The translations under genes were made by a program, and so were the position numbers. A model generated the notes under the pieces. That model searched no databases. It had not been told where the DNA came from and saw only the letters and a program-made list of their open reading frames with translations. Shown here piece by piece: positions 1 through 6,327 of a stretch of 6,860 bases of DNA (position 1 is its first letter; every line of letters starts with the position of its first letter). Location: contig JAGGRU010000229.1 of NCBI GenBank assembly GCA_021159425.1, forward strand, positions 1 to 6,860. Direction: 5' to 3'. Source of the stretch: Sulfurovum sp. (GTDB lineage: Bacteria; Campylobacterota; Campylobacteria; Campylobacterales; Sulfurovaceae).

Positions 1-2
1 AC

Positions 3-260
3 GATAAAACGATGGATGAATTTGATCGTATAGTCGGCTCAAAATACCTTATGGGAATGCACATCAATGATTCTAAACCACCCTTGGGCTCAAGAGTAGA
101 CAGACATCAATCTCTAGGGCTTGGTGAGATAGGTTGGGATGCCTTTAAATTCATCATGAATGACTCACGAATGGATGACATACCCCTTATCTTGGAAACA
201 ATTGACGAGTCAATCTGGGCAGAGGAGATCAAAGCACTGTATGCATTGATAGAGAAGTAA
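3..260 (+). CDS. nfo: Endonuclease IV (deoxyribonuclease IV), C-terminal part; 5' end outside window
   Basis: This is the C-terminal end of an AP endonuclease that cleaves the backbone 5' of abasic sites in base-excision repair. The frame is open from the window edge, so the ATG at 12 is internal and the gene starts upstream. The family signature is clear: GMHIND, then GSRVDRH, then PLILET. By family knowledge these carry the last metal ligands of the TIM barrel: the His at 60-62 (H216 in E. coli Nfo), the Asp and His of VDRH (D229, H231) and the Glu of LILE (E261). The tail IWAEEI also matches the E. coli protein closely. It ends in TAA at 258-260. A strong inverted repeat begins 15 bases downstream and separates it from the unrelated fadL-like gene. 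Confidence 0.95.
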   Translation, partial: DKTMDEFDRIVGSKYLMGMHINDSKPPLGSRVDRHQSLGLGEIGWDAFKFIMNDSRMDDIPLILETIDESIWAEEIKALYALIEK

Positions 261-276
261 GATAATCAGTTATACT
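246..276 (+). promoter_or_regulatory. Possible promoter for the fadL-acyl-CoA synthetase pair
   Basis: A -10-like TATACT lies at 271-276. A -35-like TTGATA lies at 246-251 inside the end of nfo, with a 19-base spacer, which is long. Transcription would begin near 283, inside the inverted repeat at 276-317. The -10 match is good and the rest is weak. Read-through from nfo is the alternative. Confidence 0.3.
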
Positions 277-317
277 GAACTTGATCAAGGATCCAACCGG
301 ATCTTTGATCAAGTTCA
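276..317. repeat. 19-bp inverted repeat / strong hairpin upstream of fadL
   Basis: Arm 276-294 pairs with arm 299-317 around the loop AACC (295-298). The outer 13 bp (TGAACTTGATCAA and its complement) are perfect. One G-T pair follows at 289/304, then five more Watson-Crick pairs (290-294 with 299-303). Each arm also contains its own small palindrome: CTTGATCAAG at 280-289, and TTTGATCAAG at 304-313 (one base different). The two centres are 24 bases apart. No T-run follows (TCTGACAAGG), so it is not a standard intrinsic terminator. It could be an atypical nfo terminator, an mRNA-stabilising leader hairpin for fadL, or paired operator sites overlapping the possible start of transcription. Confidence 0.85.
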
Positions 318-352
318 TCTGACAAGGACTTTTAAAAACAAGGAGAAAGATC

Positions 353-1534
353 ATGAGTAAAATAGTAAAAGGTTTGGCACTGAGTGCTATAGCATCTTCA
401 GTAGTAATGGCAGGGGCATATAAGATCCCGGAACAATCACTTAATTCAATGGCATTGGGTGGAGCATATGTAGCACATACAGCAAATGCAGATGCAGCGT
501 ATTTTAACCCGGCAAATATGGCATTTATGGGTGAAAAGCAGTATGTAGAAGGTGCGATCACACTTGCACACCTTCCTTCCAATGTATATAGCTTTGGGGC
601 TGCTTCAGGGAAATCAGAAGTAGAAGATCTTTTGATCCCTAACTTTCATTATGTTTCTGCACCTATGGGTGACTTTAGATGGGGTGTGAGTATGACTGCT
701 CCAGGTGGTTTGACAAAAAGATGGGAAACACCATACCAAAAAGCATTTTCTGAAGAATTCACATTGAAAATTATAGAGCTTAATCCTTCGGCTTCCTATC
801 AAGTAATGGATAACTTGTCTGTTGGTGCCGGTCTAAGACTGATATACAGTGAAGGTATTGTAAAAAATGATGCTACAGGTATCGGCATGCCTCTTATAGT
901 AGATATGGAAGCTGATACAATTGAATTTGGTTATAATCTAGCTCTAGCATATAAACCGACAAATGATATTAATATGGCTGTAACATATAGATCTGAAATA
1001 GAGTTGGGTGAGGAAGGAACTGCTACTATTAATGGGCATACTATGGATGCTGGTGTAACAGTTCCTTTACCTGCTGCACTTAATTTGGCAGTATCTAAAA
1101 CATGGAATGAAAAATTCACACTTGAGCTTAATTATGAGAGAACATACTGGTCAGCTTATGAAACATTGGAATTCACTGGTACACCTCTTCCTATCACAGC
1201 TAAAGATTGGGAAGATACCAATACATTTAGAATTGGTGCAACTATAGAGTTGGAGAAAATTACTATGATGATGGGATTTGCGATCGACGAAACTCCTATT
1301 CCTAGAGAGAAGGTAAGTTTTGAATTACCAGACTCTGATGCTAAGATCTTCTCAATGGGATTTCGTTACCAGCAGACAGAAGAACTTTCATGGGGTGCAG
1401 CATTCTTATATGACAGTAAAGAGAGTTTTTCTATGACTCCAGGAGTTAGTCATAATCCAGTGCTTGCAAAGGGTGGTACATTCCATGAAGGTGGAGCATT
1501 CTTGACTACTGTAGGTATGGCTTACGAGTTCTAG
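353..1534 (+). CDS. FadL/TodX-family outer-membrane long-chain fatty acid (hydrophobic compound) transporter
   Basis: This is a 393-residue predicted outer-membrane beta-barrel of the OMPP1/FadL/TodX family, which moves fatty acids or other hydrophobic molecules through the outer membrane. Residues 1-20/22 form a signal peptide (charged MSKIVKG, hydrophobic core, VMA-GA-Y cleavage region). The mature N-terminus has the family's hatch-type sequence, with SLNSMALGGAYVA (29-41) and the hallmark NADAAYFNPANMAF (45-58). The protein ends in Tyr-Glu-Phe, and a terminal Phe is the usual barrel-assembly signal. Alternating polar/hydrophobic strands fill the rest. The start is fixed by AAGGAG at 340-345, seven bases before ATG. 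The acyl-CoA synthetase begins one base after the stop, so the two are surely co-transcribed. The pairing supports fatty acid as substrate, but the sequence does not exclude aromatic or alkane transport as in TodX, so no symbol is given. Confidence 0.92.
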   Translation: MSKIVKGLALSAIASSVVMAGAYKIPEQSLNSMALGGAYVAHTANADAAYFNPANMAFMGEKQYVEGAITLAHLPSNVYSFGAASGKSEVEDLLIPNFHYVSAPMGDFRWGVSMTAPGGLTKRWETPYQKAFSEEFTLKIIELNPSASYQVMDNLSVGAGLRLIYSEGIVKNDATGIGMPLIVDMEADTIEFGYNLALAYKPTNDINMAVTYRSEIELGEEGTATINGHTMDAGVTVPLPAALNLAVSKTWNEKFTLELNYERTYWSAYETLEFTGTPLPITAKDWEDTNTFRIGATIELEKITMMMGFAIDETPIPREKVSFELPDSDAKIFSMGFRYQQTEELSWGAAFLYDSKESFSMTPGVSHNPVLAKGGTFHEGGAFLTTVGMAYEF

Positions 1535-1535
1535 A

Positions 1536-3071
1536 ATGGATTACCAGTTTTCTAACCTCTATGAGATCATTACCTATCAGGCTAAAAAGCGTAAAAGAAA
1601 AGTTGCGCTTTTGGTTGACAGTGAGAAGATCACTTATGGTGATATCTTAGAAAAAGTAGATAAACTAGCTGGTTATTTCACACAAAAAGGTATCAAAGAA
1701 GGTGATAGAGTTGCCCTCTTTTTACGAAATTCCCCTGAATTTATTTATACCATTTTTGCCGTCTCAAAAATAGGTGCTATTTCTGTGCCTATCAATACTT
1801 TTCTGAAAGAGGAAGAGTTGGATTATATCTTGGAAGACAGTGGTGCAAAACTGCTTGTTACTTCACAAATACATGAAAAAGTGGTTCATGCAGGGTCTGC
1901 GAGTTCTCTTTGTAAATCTATCTTGTGGGAAGGTGAGTCTGAAAACAGAGATTGTATCTTATTTGATGAAGCGTTAGGCGTTGAGACAAGAGTAGAGCAT
2001 CTAGAAAGGATATTGGATGATTGTGCTATTATCATCTATACTTCCGGAACTACAGGTAAGCCTAAAGGGGCAATGCTCAGCAACAAAAACATACTTTCAA
2101 ATATTGAATTTTCAAGAAAAGTCATGGAAGTAAAACCTAAAGACAGAATCATAGTCTTTTTACCCATGTTCCATGCATTTACCTTTACCGCAGGTGTCAT
2201 GATGCCACTCTATGCAGGAGGGAGTATAGTGATCATAAAATCCCTTCAGCCTTTTTCAAATATTTTTAAACAAACACTCACAAAACGCGTCACCATGTTC
2301 GTTGGTATACCTGATGTATATACTGCCTTGGCAAAAGCAAAACTTCCATGGTATTTTTTATGGTTTAACTCCGTGCGTGTATTTATTTCCGGTGCAGCAG
2401 CTCTGCAGCCAAAAACACTGGATGCAATGGCAAAAAAATTCAAGAGGGCAAAACTTCTTGAAGGCTATGGTTTAAGTGAAGCCAGTCCTGTAGTCTCTGT
2501 AAATACTTTAAAGAAACAAAAAGCAGGTTCAGTAGGAACTGCAATGTACGACTATGAAATAAAGATCGTAGATAAAGATATGGAAGAACTGCCAAGAGGC
2601 GGTATTGGTGATATTATTGTCAAAGGTGATAATGTCATGTTGGGTTATTACAAGCGTGAAGAAGCAACAGGAGAGACCATCGTGAATGGTTGGTTGCTTA
2701 CGGGTGATATGGGATATATGGATGATGAAGGTTTTATATTTATTGTAGACAGAAAAAAAGATCTTATTATTTCTAAAGGTATCAATATTTATCCTCGTGA
2801 AATAGAAGAAGTGGTGGACGGCTTTTCCGGTATAAAAGCTTCTGCTGTCATAGGTATATTTGATGAGAAAAGTGGAGAGATACCCATTATCTATATTGAG
2901 CTTGAAGAGGATCATGAAGATTTTGATGAATCAGATTTGAAGAAATATATGAGAGAACATCTTGCAAACTTTAAAATACCTAAACAGATCCATATCATAG
3001 ATGAGCTTCCTAAAAATGCAACAGGAAAAGTACTTAAACGTGTATTGAAAGAGAAACTGAAAGATGTGTAG
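1536..3071 (+). CDS. Long-chain acyl-CoA synthetase (AMP-forming, ANL superfamily), FadD-like
   Basis: This is a cytoplasmic adenylate-forming enzyme of 511 residues, a usual length for the family. It probably activates a fatty acid with ATP and CoA to acyl-CoA. The core motifs are intact: P-loop YTSGTTGKPKG (168-178), GYGLSEASP (310-318), TGD (389-391), the hinge and A8 region DRKKDLIISKG then NIYPREIEE (405-425), and PKNATGKVLKR (492-502) with catalytic Lys498. No good ribosome binding site precedes ATG 1536; only GAG at 1526-1528 is present. Because the fadL stop is one base upstream, translational coupling is likely. Together they form an uptake-plus-activation pair. No beta-oxidation genes are in the window, so the acyl-CoA could equally feed membrane lipid synthesis. 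Exact chain length is not readable. Oddity: the last Val codon's third base and the TAG stop are the GTAG head of the REP element beginning at 3068. Confidence 0.93.
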   Translation: MDYQFSNLYEIITYQAKKRKRKVALLVDSEKITYGDILEKVDKLAGYFTQKGIKEGDRVALFLRNSPEFIYTIFAVSKIGAISVPINTFLKEEELDYILEDSGAKLLVTSQIHEKVVHAGSASSLCKSILWEGESENRDCILFDEALGVETRVEHLERILDDCAIIIYTSGTTGKPKGAMLSNKNILSNIEFSRKVMEVKPKDRIIVFLPMFHAFTFTAGVMMPLYAGGSIVIIKSLQPFSNIFKQTLTKRVTMFVGIPDVYTALAKAKLPWYFLWFNSVRVFISGAAALQPKTLDAMAKKFKRAKLLEGYGLSEASPVVSVNTLKKQKAGSVGTAMYDYEIKIVDKDMEELPRGGIGDIIVKGDNVMLGYYKREEATGETIVNGWLLTGDMGYMDDEGFIFIVDRKKDLIISKGINIYPREIEEVVDGFSGIKASAVIGIFDEKSGEIPIIYIELEEDHEDFDESDLKKYMREHLANFKIPKQIHIIDELPKNATGKVLKRVLKEKLKDV

Positions 3072-3124
3072 GGTCGGTTTACCGACCAAAGCCAACAATA
3101 TAATGGTCGGTAAACCGACCCTAC
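3068..3124. repeat. REPIN-like element 1: two inverted REP sequences, GTAG heads outward
   Basis: A perfect 20-bp inverted repeat (3068-3087 and 3105-3124) flanks a 17-base spacer. Each arm is a GTAG head followed by a small palindrome, GGTCGGT-TT-ACCGACC, which can form its own hairpin. A 5' GTAG tetranucleotide before a palindrome is the form of REP sequences mobilised by REP-associated tyrosine transposases (RAYT, Y1 family), and inverted pairs are called REPINs or BIMEs. No transposase gene is in the window. The left arm overlaps the acyl-CoA synthetase stop codon, and the right arm ends two bases before the AAGGA ribosome binding site of nagA. The REP naming is by form only. The repeat structure itself is certain. 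Confidence 0.9.
3099..3104 (+). promoter_or_regulatory. Possible -10 box (TATAAT) inside the REPIN spacer, for nagA-EIIA
   Basis: A perfect consensus TATAAT sits in the spacer between the two REP arms. Transcription would start around 3110-3112, within the right arm, and give a leader of roughly 23 bases to the nagA start. There is no clear -35 (TTTACC at 3078-3083 leaves only 15 bases). If real, the element separates nagA from the fatty-acid genes and drives the nag operon. An AT-rich spacer could also produce this by chance. Confidence 0.4.
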
Positions 3125-3133
3125 GAAGGAAAT

Positions 3134-4264
3134 ACGATCAAAGCTATCATTAATGCTAAACTTATTATAAATGATGAGATAGCTGAAGGCAAAACGCTTC
3201 TGTTTGATAAAAGTATTGTCAGCATATCAGATAATATGCACATCAATGATCTGGAAGTCATAGACGCTAAAGGAAACTATGTAAGTGCAGGGTTTATTGA
3301 CCTTCATATCCATGGTTCAGGTGGTGCTGATGCAATGGATGCCACGCCTGAAGCCTTAGAAACCATCTCTTCTACTCTTCTTCAAACAGGGACAACTTCT
3401 TTTTTGGCAACAACTATGACAATGTCAATAGAAGATATTGACAATGCTTTACAAAACATTCAAGATCATAAAGAAAATGTTTCAGGGGCAGAAATACTGG
3501 GTATCCATCTTGAAGGGCCTTTTATTAATGCTTCCAAACATGGGGCACAAGACAAAAAGTATGTACAAAAACCAAATATCGAACTCATACAGAACTATCT
3601 TCATGAGATAAAAATGATCACCATCGCCCCTGAAGTAGATGGGGCAGAAGATTTTGTAAAGAAATTGAAAAAAAAGCATCCCCATATCATTTTAAGTATT
3701 GGACACTCTGATAGCTCTTATGAAAAAAGCAAAGAGAGCTTTTCCTGGGGTGTTTCCCATGCGACACATCTTTTTAATGCAATGAACAGCTATCATCATC
3801 GAACACCGGGTATTGTTGGTGCTGTCTTTGATTCTGATGTAACATGTGACATTATTGCCGATCTGATCCATACACATCCTTCGACTTTAGAACTGACATA
3901 TAAAATGAAAAAAGAGAAACTCATACTTATTACTGATGCAATGCGTGCGGGGTGTATGAAATGCGGATCTTATGATCTGGGTGGACAAACGGTAACTGTG
4001 AGTGATGGTAAAGCTACTTTAAAAGATGGCACTTTGGCAGGGTCGGTTTTGAAACTAAATGAAGCTTTAGAGAATATGACAAAACATACATCTATGACAA
4101 GAATCGAAGCAATAAATGCAGTCACAAAAATACCTGCCCAAATCTTAGGTGTTAAAAAAGGTCAACTCAAAGAAGGTTACGATGCAGATATAGTGATATT
4201 TGATGAAGATTTTAGTATCATATCAACCTTGGTTGCAGGTGAAGAAAAATATAAAAGAGGATAA
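3134..4264 (+). CDS. nagA: N-acetylglucosamine-6-phosphate deacetylase, probable non-ATG start
   Basis: NagA hydrolyses GlcNAc-6-P to GlcN-6-P and acetate in the cytoplasm, the first step after PTS uptake. Counting from ACG at 3134, the amidohydrolase residues are all present: HIH (H58, H60) in GFIDLHIHGSGG, Glu127 in HLEGPF, His191 in SIGHSDSSYE, His212 in ATHLFNAM, His246, and catalytic Asp268 in LITDAMRAG. The HxH form resembles the Bacillus-type enzyme rather than E. coli, where it is QxN. The first ATG in frame is 3236, but it lies 34 codons inside the conserved N-terminal beta-sandwich segment (KAIINAKLIINDEIAEGKT and onward). With the upstream part the protein is 376 residues, close to E. 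coli NagA (382). No ATG, GTG or TTG exists in frame between the stop at 3101 and 3236. AAGGA at 3126-3130 points to ACG 3134 or ATC 3137. EIIA follows three bases after the stop. Identity is very secure; the exact start is not. Confidence 0.9.
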   Translation, partial: TIKAIINAKLIINDEIAEGKTLLFDKSIVSISDNMHINDLEVIDAKGNYVSAGFIDLHIHGSGGADAMDATPEALETISSTLLQTGTTSFLATTMTMSIEDIDNALQNIQDHKENVSGAEILGIHLEGPFINASKHGAQDKKYVQKPNIELIQNYLHEIKMITIAPEVDGAEDFVKKLKKKHPHIILSIGHSDSSYEKSKESFSWGVSHATHLFNAMNSYHHRTPGIVGAVFDSDVTCDIIADLIHTHPSTLELTYKMKKEKLILITDAMRAGCMKCGSYDLGGQTVTVSDGKATLKDGTLAGSVLKLNEALENMTKHTSMTRIEAINAVTKIPAQILGVKKGQLKEGYDADIVIFDEDFSIISTLVAGEEKYKRG

Positions 4265-4267
4265 TAA

Positions 4268-4738
4268 ATGTTTGGATTTTTAAAACGAAAACCTAGAGTG
4301 ATAAAAGCCCCCGTTGATGGTATGTTAATACCAATTGAAGAGGTAGATGATGAAGTTTTTTCTTCAAAAATGGCTGGTGACGGCATAGCCATTATGCCTA
4401 TAGGTGATACTTTTACAGCACCCATAGATGGGGTCATTACAAAGATCTTTTCTACCAACCATGCGTTTAGTATTAAAAGTAAACAAGATCTGGAAGTATT
4501 GGTGCACATTGGTCTTGAGACGGTAGCGCTTAAGGGTGAAGGTTTTGAGCGTCTTGCTCAAGAGGGTGATGAAGTTACAGCAGGTACCCCCATCATCAAA
4601 GTAGATCTTAACTATGTTAAAGCAAATGCGAAAGATATTGTTACGCCTATTTTGCTAACAGATGAGAGTAAATTTGATGCAATAGATAAAAATGACAATG
4701 TTGTGAAATCTGGTGATCCTATTATGGAGGTGAACTAA
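4268..4738 (+). CDS. Stand-alone PTS EIIA component, Glc/GlcNAc family (Crr-like)
   Basis: This is a 156-residue cytoplasmic phosphocarrier that takes phosphate from HPr and passes it to an EIIB domain. The family hallmarks are complete: SPI-like opening APVDGML (14-20), STNHAFSI (62-69) with His65 (H75 in E. coli Crr), and VLVHIGLETVALKGEGF (77-93) with the phospho-accepting His80 (H90 in Crr). The tail NYVKANAKDIVTPI resembles the EIIA domain fused to E. coli NagE. GAGGA at 4257-4261 sits six bases before ATG, and nagA ends three bases upstream, so it is in the nagA operon. The only PTS permease in the window, the EIICB on the opposite strand, lacks an EIIA domain, so this is its likely partner. 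A Crr-like regulatory role is possible but cannot be read from the sequence. It ends in TAATG overlap with the next small gene. Confidence 0.95.
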   Translation: MFGFLKRKPRVIKAPVDGMLIPIEEVDDEVFSSKMAGDGIAIMPIGDTFTAPIDGVITKIFSTNHAFSIKSKQDLEVLVHIGLETVALKGEGFERLAQEGDEVTAGTPIIKVDLNYVKANAKDIVTPILLTDESKFDAIDKNDNVVKSGDPIMEVN

Positions 4739-4833
4739 TGCTACAAAGTGACAATGTCTATTATTATGTTGTATATGCAGTGATTTTGGGTATATTTTTT
4801 GTTGTGTTAAAATCTCCGAAGAAGAAAAAATAA
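4738..4833 (+). CDS. 31-residue single-pass membrane microprotein, coupled to EIIA
   Basis: This is an unrecognised small gene. Its ATG shares the A of the EIIA stop (TAATG). It is preceded by GGAGGTGA at 4726-4733, an eight-base match to the 16S rRNA tail and the strongest ribosome binding site in the window, seven bases from GGAGG to ATG. The peptide has a short polar start (MLQSDN), a hydrophobic stretch at about residues 7-24 rich in Tyr, Val, Ile and Phe, and a basic tail KSPKKKK. By the positive-inside rule the tail would be cytoplasmic and the N-terminus periplasmic. No catalytic motif is visible. Position in the operon suggests a helper or regulator of the GlcNAc PTS, by analogy with small membrane proteins that modulate transporters; that is inference. 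The overlap, ribosome binding site and membrane topology together make a real gene likely. Confidence 0.72.
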   Translation: MLQSDNVYYYVVYAVILGIFFVVLKSPKKKK

Positions 4834-4846
4834 CGATCATCCAAAT

Positions 4847-4903
4847 GGTCGATAAATCGACCCTACAAATTTTATGTTTATTCGTAGGGTCGGTTTACCG
4901 ACC
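4847..4903. repeat. REPIN-like element 2: two inverted REP sequences, GTAG heads inward
   Basis: This is the same family as the repeat at 3068-3124, with the same arm length (20) and spacer length (17), but the arms are swapped so the GTAG heads face each other. The right arm (4884-4903) is identical to the arms of element 1. The left arm (4847-4866) differs at two positions, GGTCGAT-AA-ATCGACC, and the two changes compensate to keep the small hairpin paired. It lies between the convergent microprotein gene (stop at 4833) and nagE (stop at 4919), a typical REP site. It could act as a bidirectional transcript end or 3' mRNA protector, although no long T-run follows. Confidence 0.9.
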
Positions 4904-4918
4904 ACCTGAAATTTATAA

Positions 4919-6298
4919 TTACTTCAACGCTTCTTTGATCTCTTCAGCGACACTCTCAGCACGTGTTCCCAAAACAATTTGAATAGAGTTCTTATCGGGA
5001 CGTATCACACCTTTTGCACCCAAAGCCATAAAAGATTCATCTAAAAGTTTAGAACTGTCATTGACAGACATACGAAGTCTGGTGATACAGGCATCAGTAG
5101 AGACAATATTCTCTTTCCCCCCAAGTGCTTTTATGAATTCCAACGCTGTGTTTGAAGTTTGATTCTCTACTGTATCGTCTTTTAATTCTATTTCCAGAAT
5201 TTTAAGTTTCAGTATTTTGATCAAATAATAAGAGAGTACAAAATAAAGAGCTGCAAACACAGCACCTAGCGGTAAGATAAGCAGGGCATTGGTAGAGAGT
5301 TTATAATTGATGACATAATCTATGAACCCTGCAGAGAAGCCAAATCCGGCATGAATATTGAACATTTGTGCTACTGCCATGGCTAATCCTGTAAGCAAGG
5401 CATGCAGAATAAAAAGTGGTGGTGCAACGAATAGAAATAGAAATTCCAAGGGTTCTGTAATACCGGTCAGGAATGAAGTAAATGCAACACCTGCTAAAAT
5501 GGCACCGGCTTTTTTACGATACTCTTTAGGCGTATTGAGGTAGATAGCATAAGTCATAGCAGGCAACCCGAACATCATTACAAGGTAGAAACCGGACATA
5601 TATACGCCTGCCGTTGGATCTCCCGCAAAGAAACGATGCAGATCACCATTGGCTACAACTTCGACACCATCTTTCATAGTGGTATATTCACCAAGCTGGA
5701 ACCAGAATACAGAGTTCAGTATATGGTGCAAACCAAGCGGGATCAGCAGACGGTTCAGTGTACCGTAAATGAAAGTACCTACCTCGTTCAGCCCTATGAT
5801 CATATTTGAAAATGCATCAATGCCACCTTGTGCATAATGCCAGAAATATCCGGCTAAGACCCCTACGCCAATGGCAGAGACAGCAGTAATGATCGGTACA
5901 AATCGTTTACCTCCAAAGAAGCCTAAAAATTCAGGAAGTTTAATGTTATGGAAGCGGTTGTAAAGCGTTCCTGCAAGTACACCGATAATGATACCAACAA
6001 AAACACCCATATTGACATCTTTGTCAATACTAAGGTAAACAGCTTTGGCAATAAGCACACCAATAGCCCCGGAGAGTGCTGCGGCACCGTCATTATTTTT
6101 AGCTAGTCCATACGCAATACCTATACCAAAAAGAAGATCAAGATTTGAAAATACGGCTTCACCGGCACTTTTCATGATAAGGGCTATTTGCCCATCAAAA
6201 ATATCTCCAAAACCTAAACGAAGAAGTAAAGCGGCAACAGGCAGGACAGCAATCGGGGTCATCAAAGCCTTACCGATCTTCTGAAGTAGATTAAACAT
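4919..6298 (-). CDS. nagE: PTS N-acetylglucosamine transporter EIICB
   Basis: This inner-membrane permease imports GlcNAc and releases it as GlcNAc-6-P. Its 459 residues hold EIIC (about 1-370, many hydrophobic segments), a short polar linker (about 371-385) and EIIB (about 386-459). Motifs that match E. coli NagE almost word for word are TPIAVLPVAALLLRLG near the N-terminus, FFGGKRFVPI (127-136), RLLIPLGLHHILN (183-195) with the substrate-site His, GITEPLEFLF (279-288) and the phospho-Cys404 in DACITRLR (402-409). The EIIA domain fused in E. coli NagE (648 residues) is absent; a separate EIIA is encoded at 4268-4738. AAGGAG lies seven bases before ATG. The gene is 29 bases downstream of the DUF1566 gene on the same strand, so they are probably co-transcribed. 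Glucose as an additional substrate is possible, but nagA nearby favours GlcNAc. Confidence 0.95.
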   Translation of the reverse strand: MFNLLQKIGKALMTPIAVLPVAALLLRLGFGDIFDGQIALIMKSAGEAVFSNLDLLFGIGIAYGLAKNNDGAAALSGAIGVLIAKAVYLSIDKDVNMGVFVGIIIGVLAGTLYNRFHNIKLPEFLGFFGGKRFVPIITAVSAIGVGVLAGYFWHYAQGGIDAFSNMIIGLNEVGTFIYGTLNRLLIPLGLHHILNSVFWFQLGEYTTMKDGVEVVANGDLHRFFAGDPTAGVYMSGFYLVMMFGLPAMTYAIYLNTPKEYRKKAGAILAGVAFTSFLTGITEPLEFLFLFVAPPLFILHALLTGLAMAVAQMFNIHAGFGFSAGFIDYVINYKLSTNALLILPLGAVFAALYFVLSYYLIKILKLKILEIELKDDTVENQTSNTALEFIKALGGKENIVSTDACITRLRMSVNDSSKLLDESFMALGAKGVIRPDKNSIQIVLGTRAESVAEEIKEALK

Positions 6299-6327
6299 TT
6301 CTGATCTCCTTAAAGAGAAATTCTATT

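Noticed and set aside
276..317. Intrinsic (Rho-independent) terminator of nfo.
   Set aside because: The stem is strong but is followed by TCTGACAAGG instead of a T-run, so I list it as a hairpin and not as a terminator.
229..582. Minus-strand open frame of 117 codons across the fadL start.
   Set aside because: It is antisense to the clear signal peptide and N-terminus of the FadL protein, matches no family I recognise, and is a shadow frame. The other minus-strand frames under fadL, the synthetase, nagA and EIIA were rejected for the same reason.
3153..3170. An ATG just after the nagA ribosome binding site region, in another frame.
   Set aside because: It opens a frame of only five codons before TAA and gives no route into the nagA frame, so it does not solve the missing start.
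3236..3238. ATG taken as the start of nagA.
   Set aside because: It lies inside the conserved N-terminal domain, has no ribosome binding site before it, and would give a protein about 40 residues shorter than E. coli NagA.
4037..4048. AGGGTCGGTTTT in nagA resembles the start of a REP arm.
   Set aside because: It encodes the conserved LAGSVL stretch of NagA in frame and has no second half of the palindrome, so the match is coincidental.
3068..4903. CRISPR array or transposon ends around the nag operon.
   Set aside because: There are only two inverted-repeat pairs, 1.7 kb apart, separated by normal metabolic genes. No transposase, cas gene or regular spacer series is present.
6045..6284. Plus-strand open frame of 79 codons over nagE.
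   Set aside because: It is antisense to the well-conserved NagE N-terminal region and has no recognisable domain.
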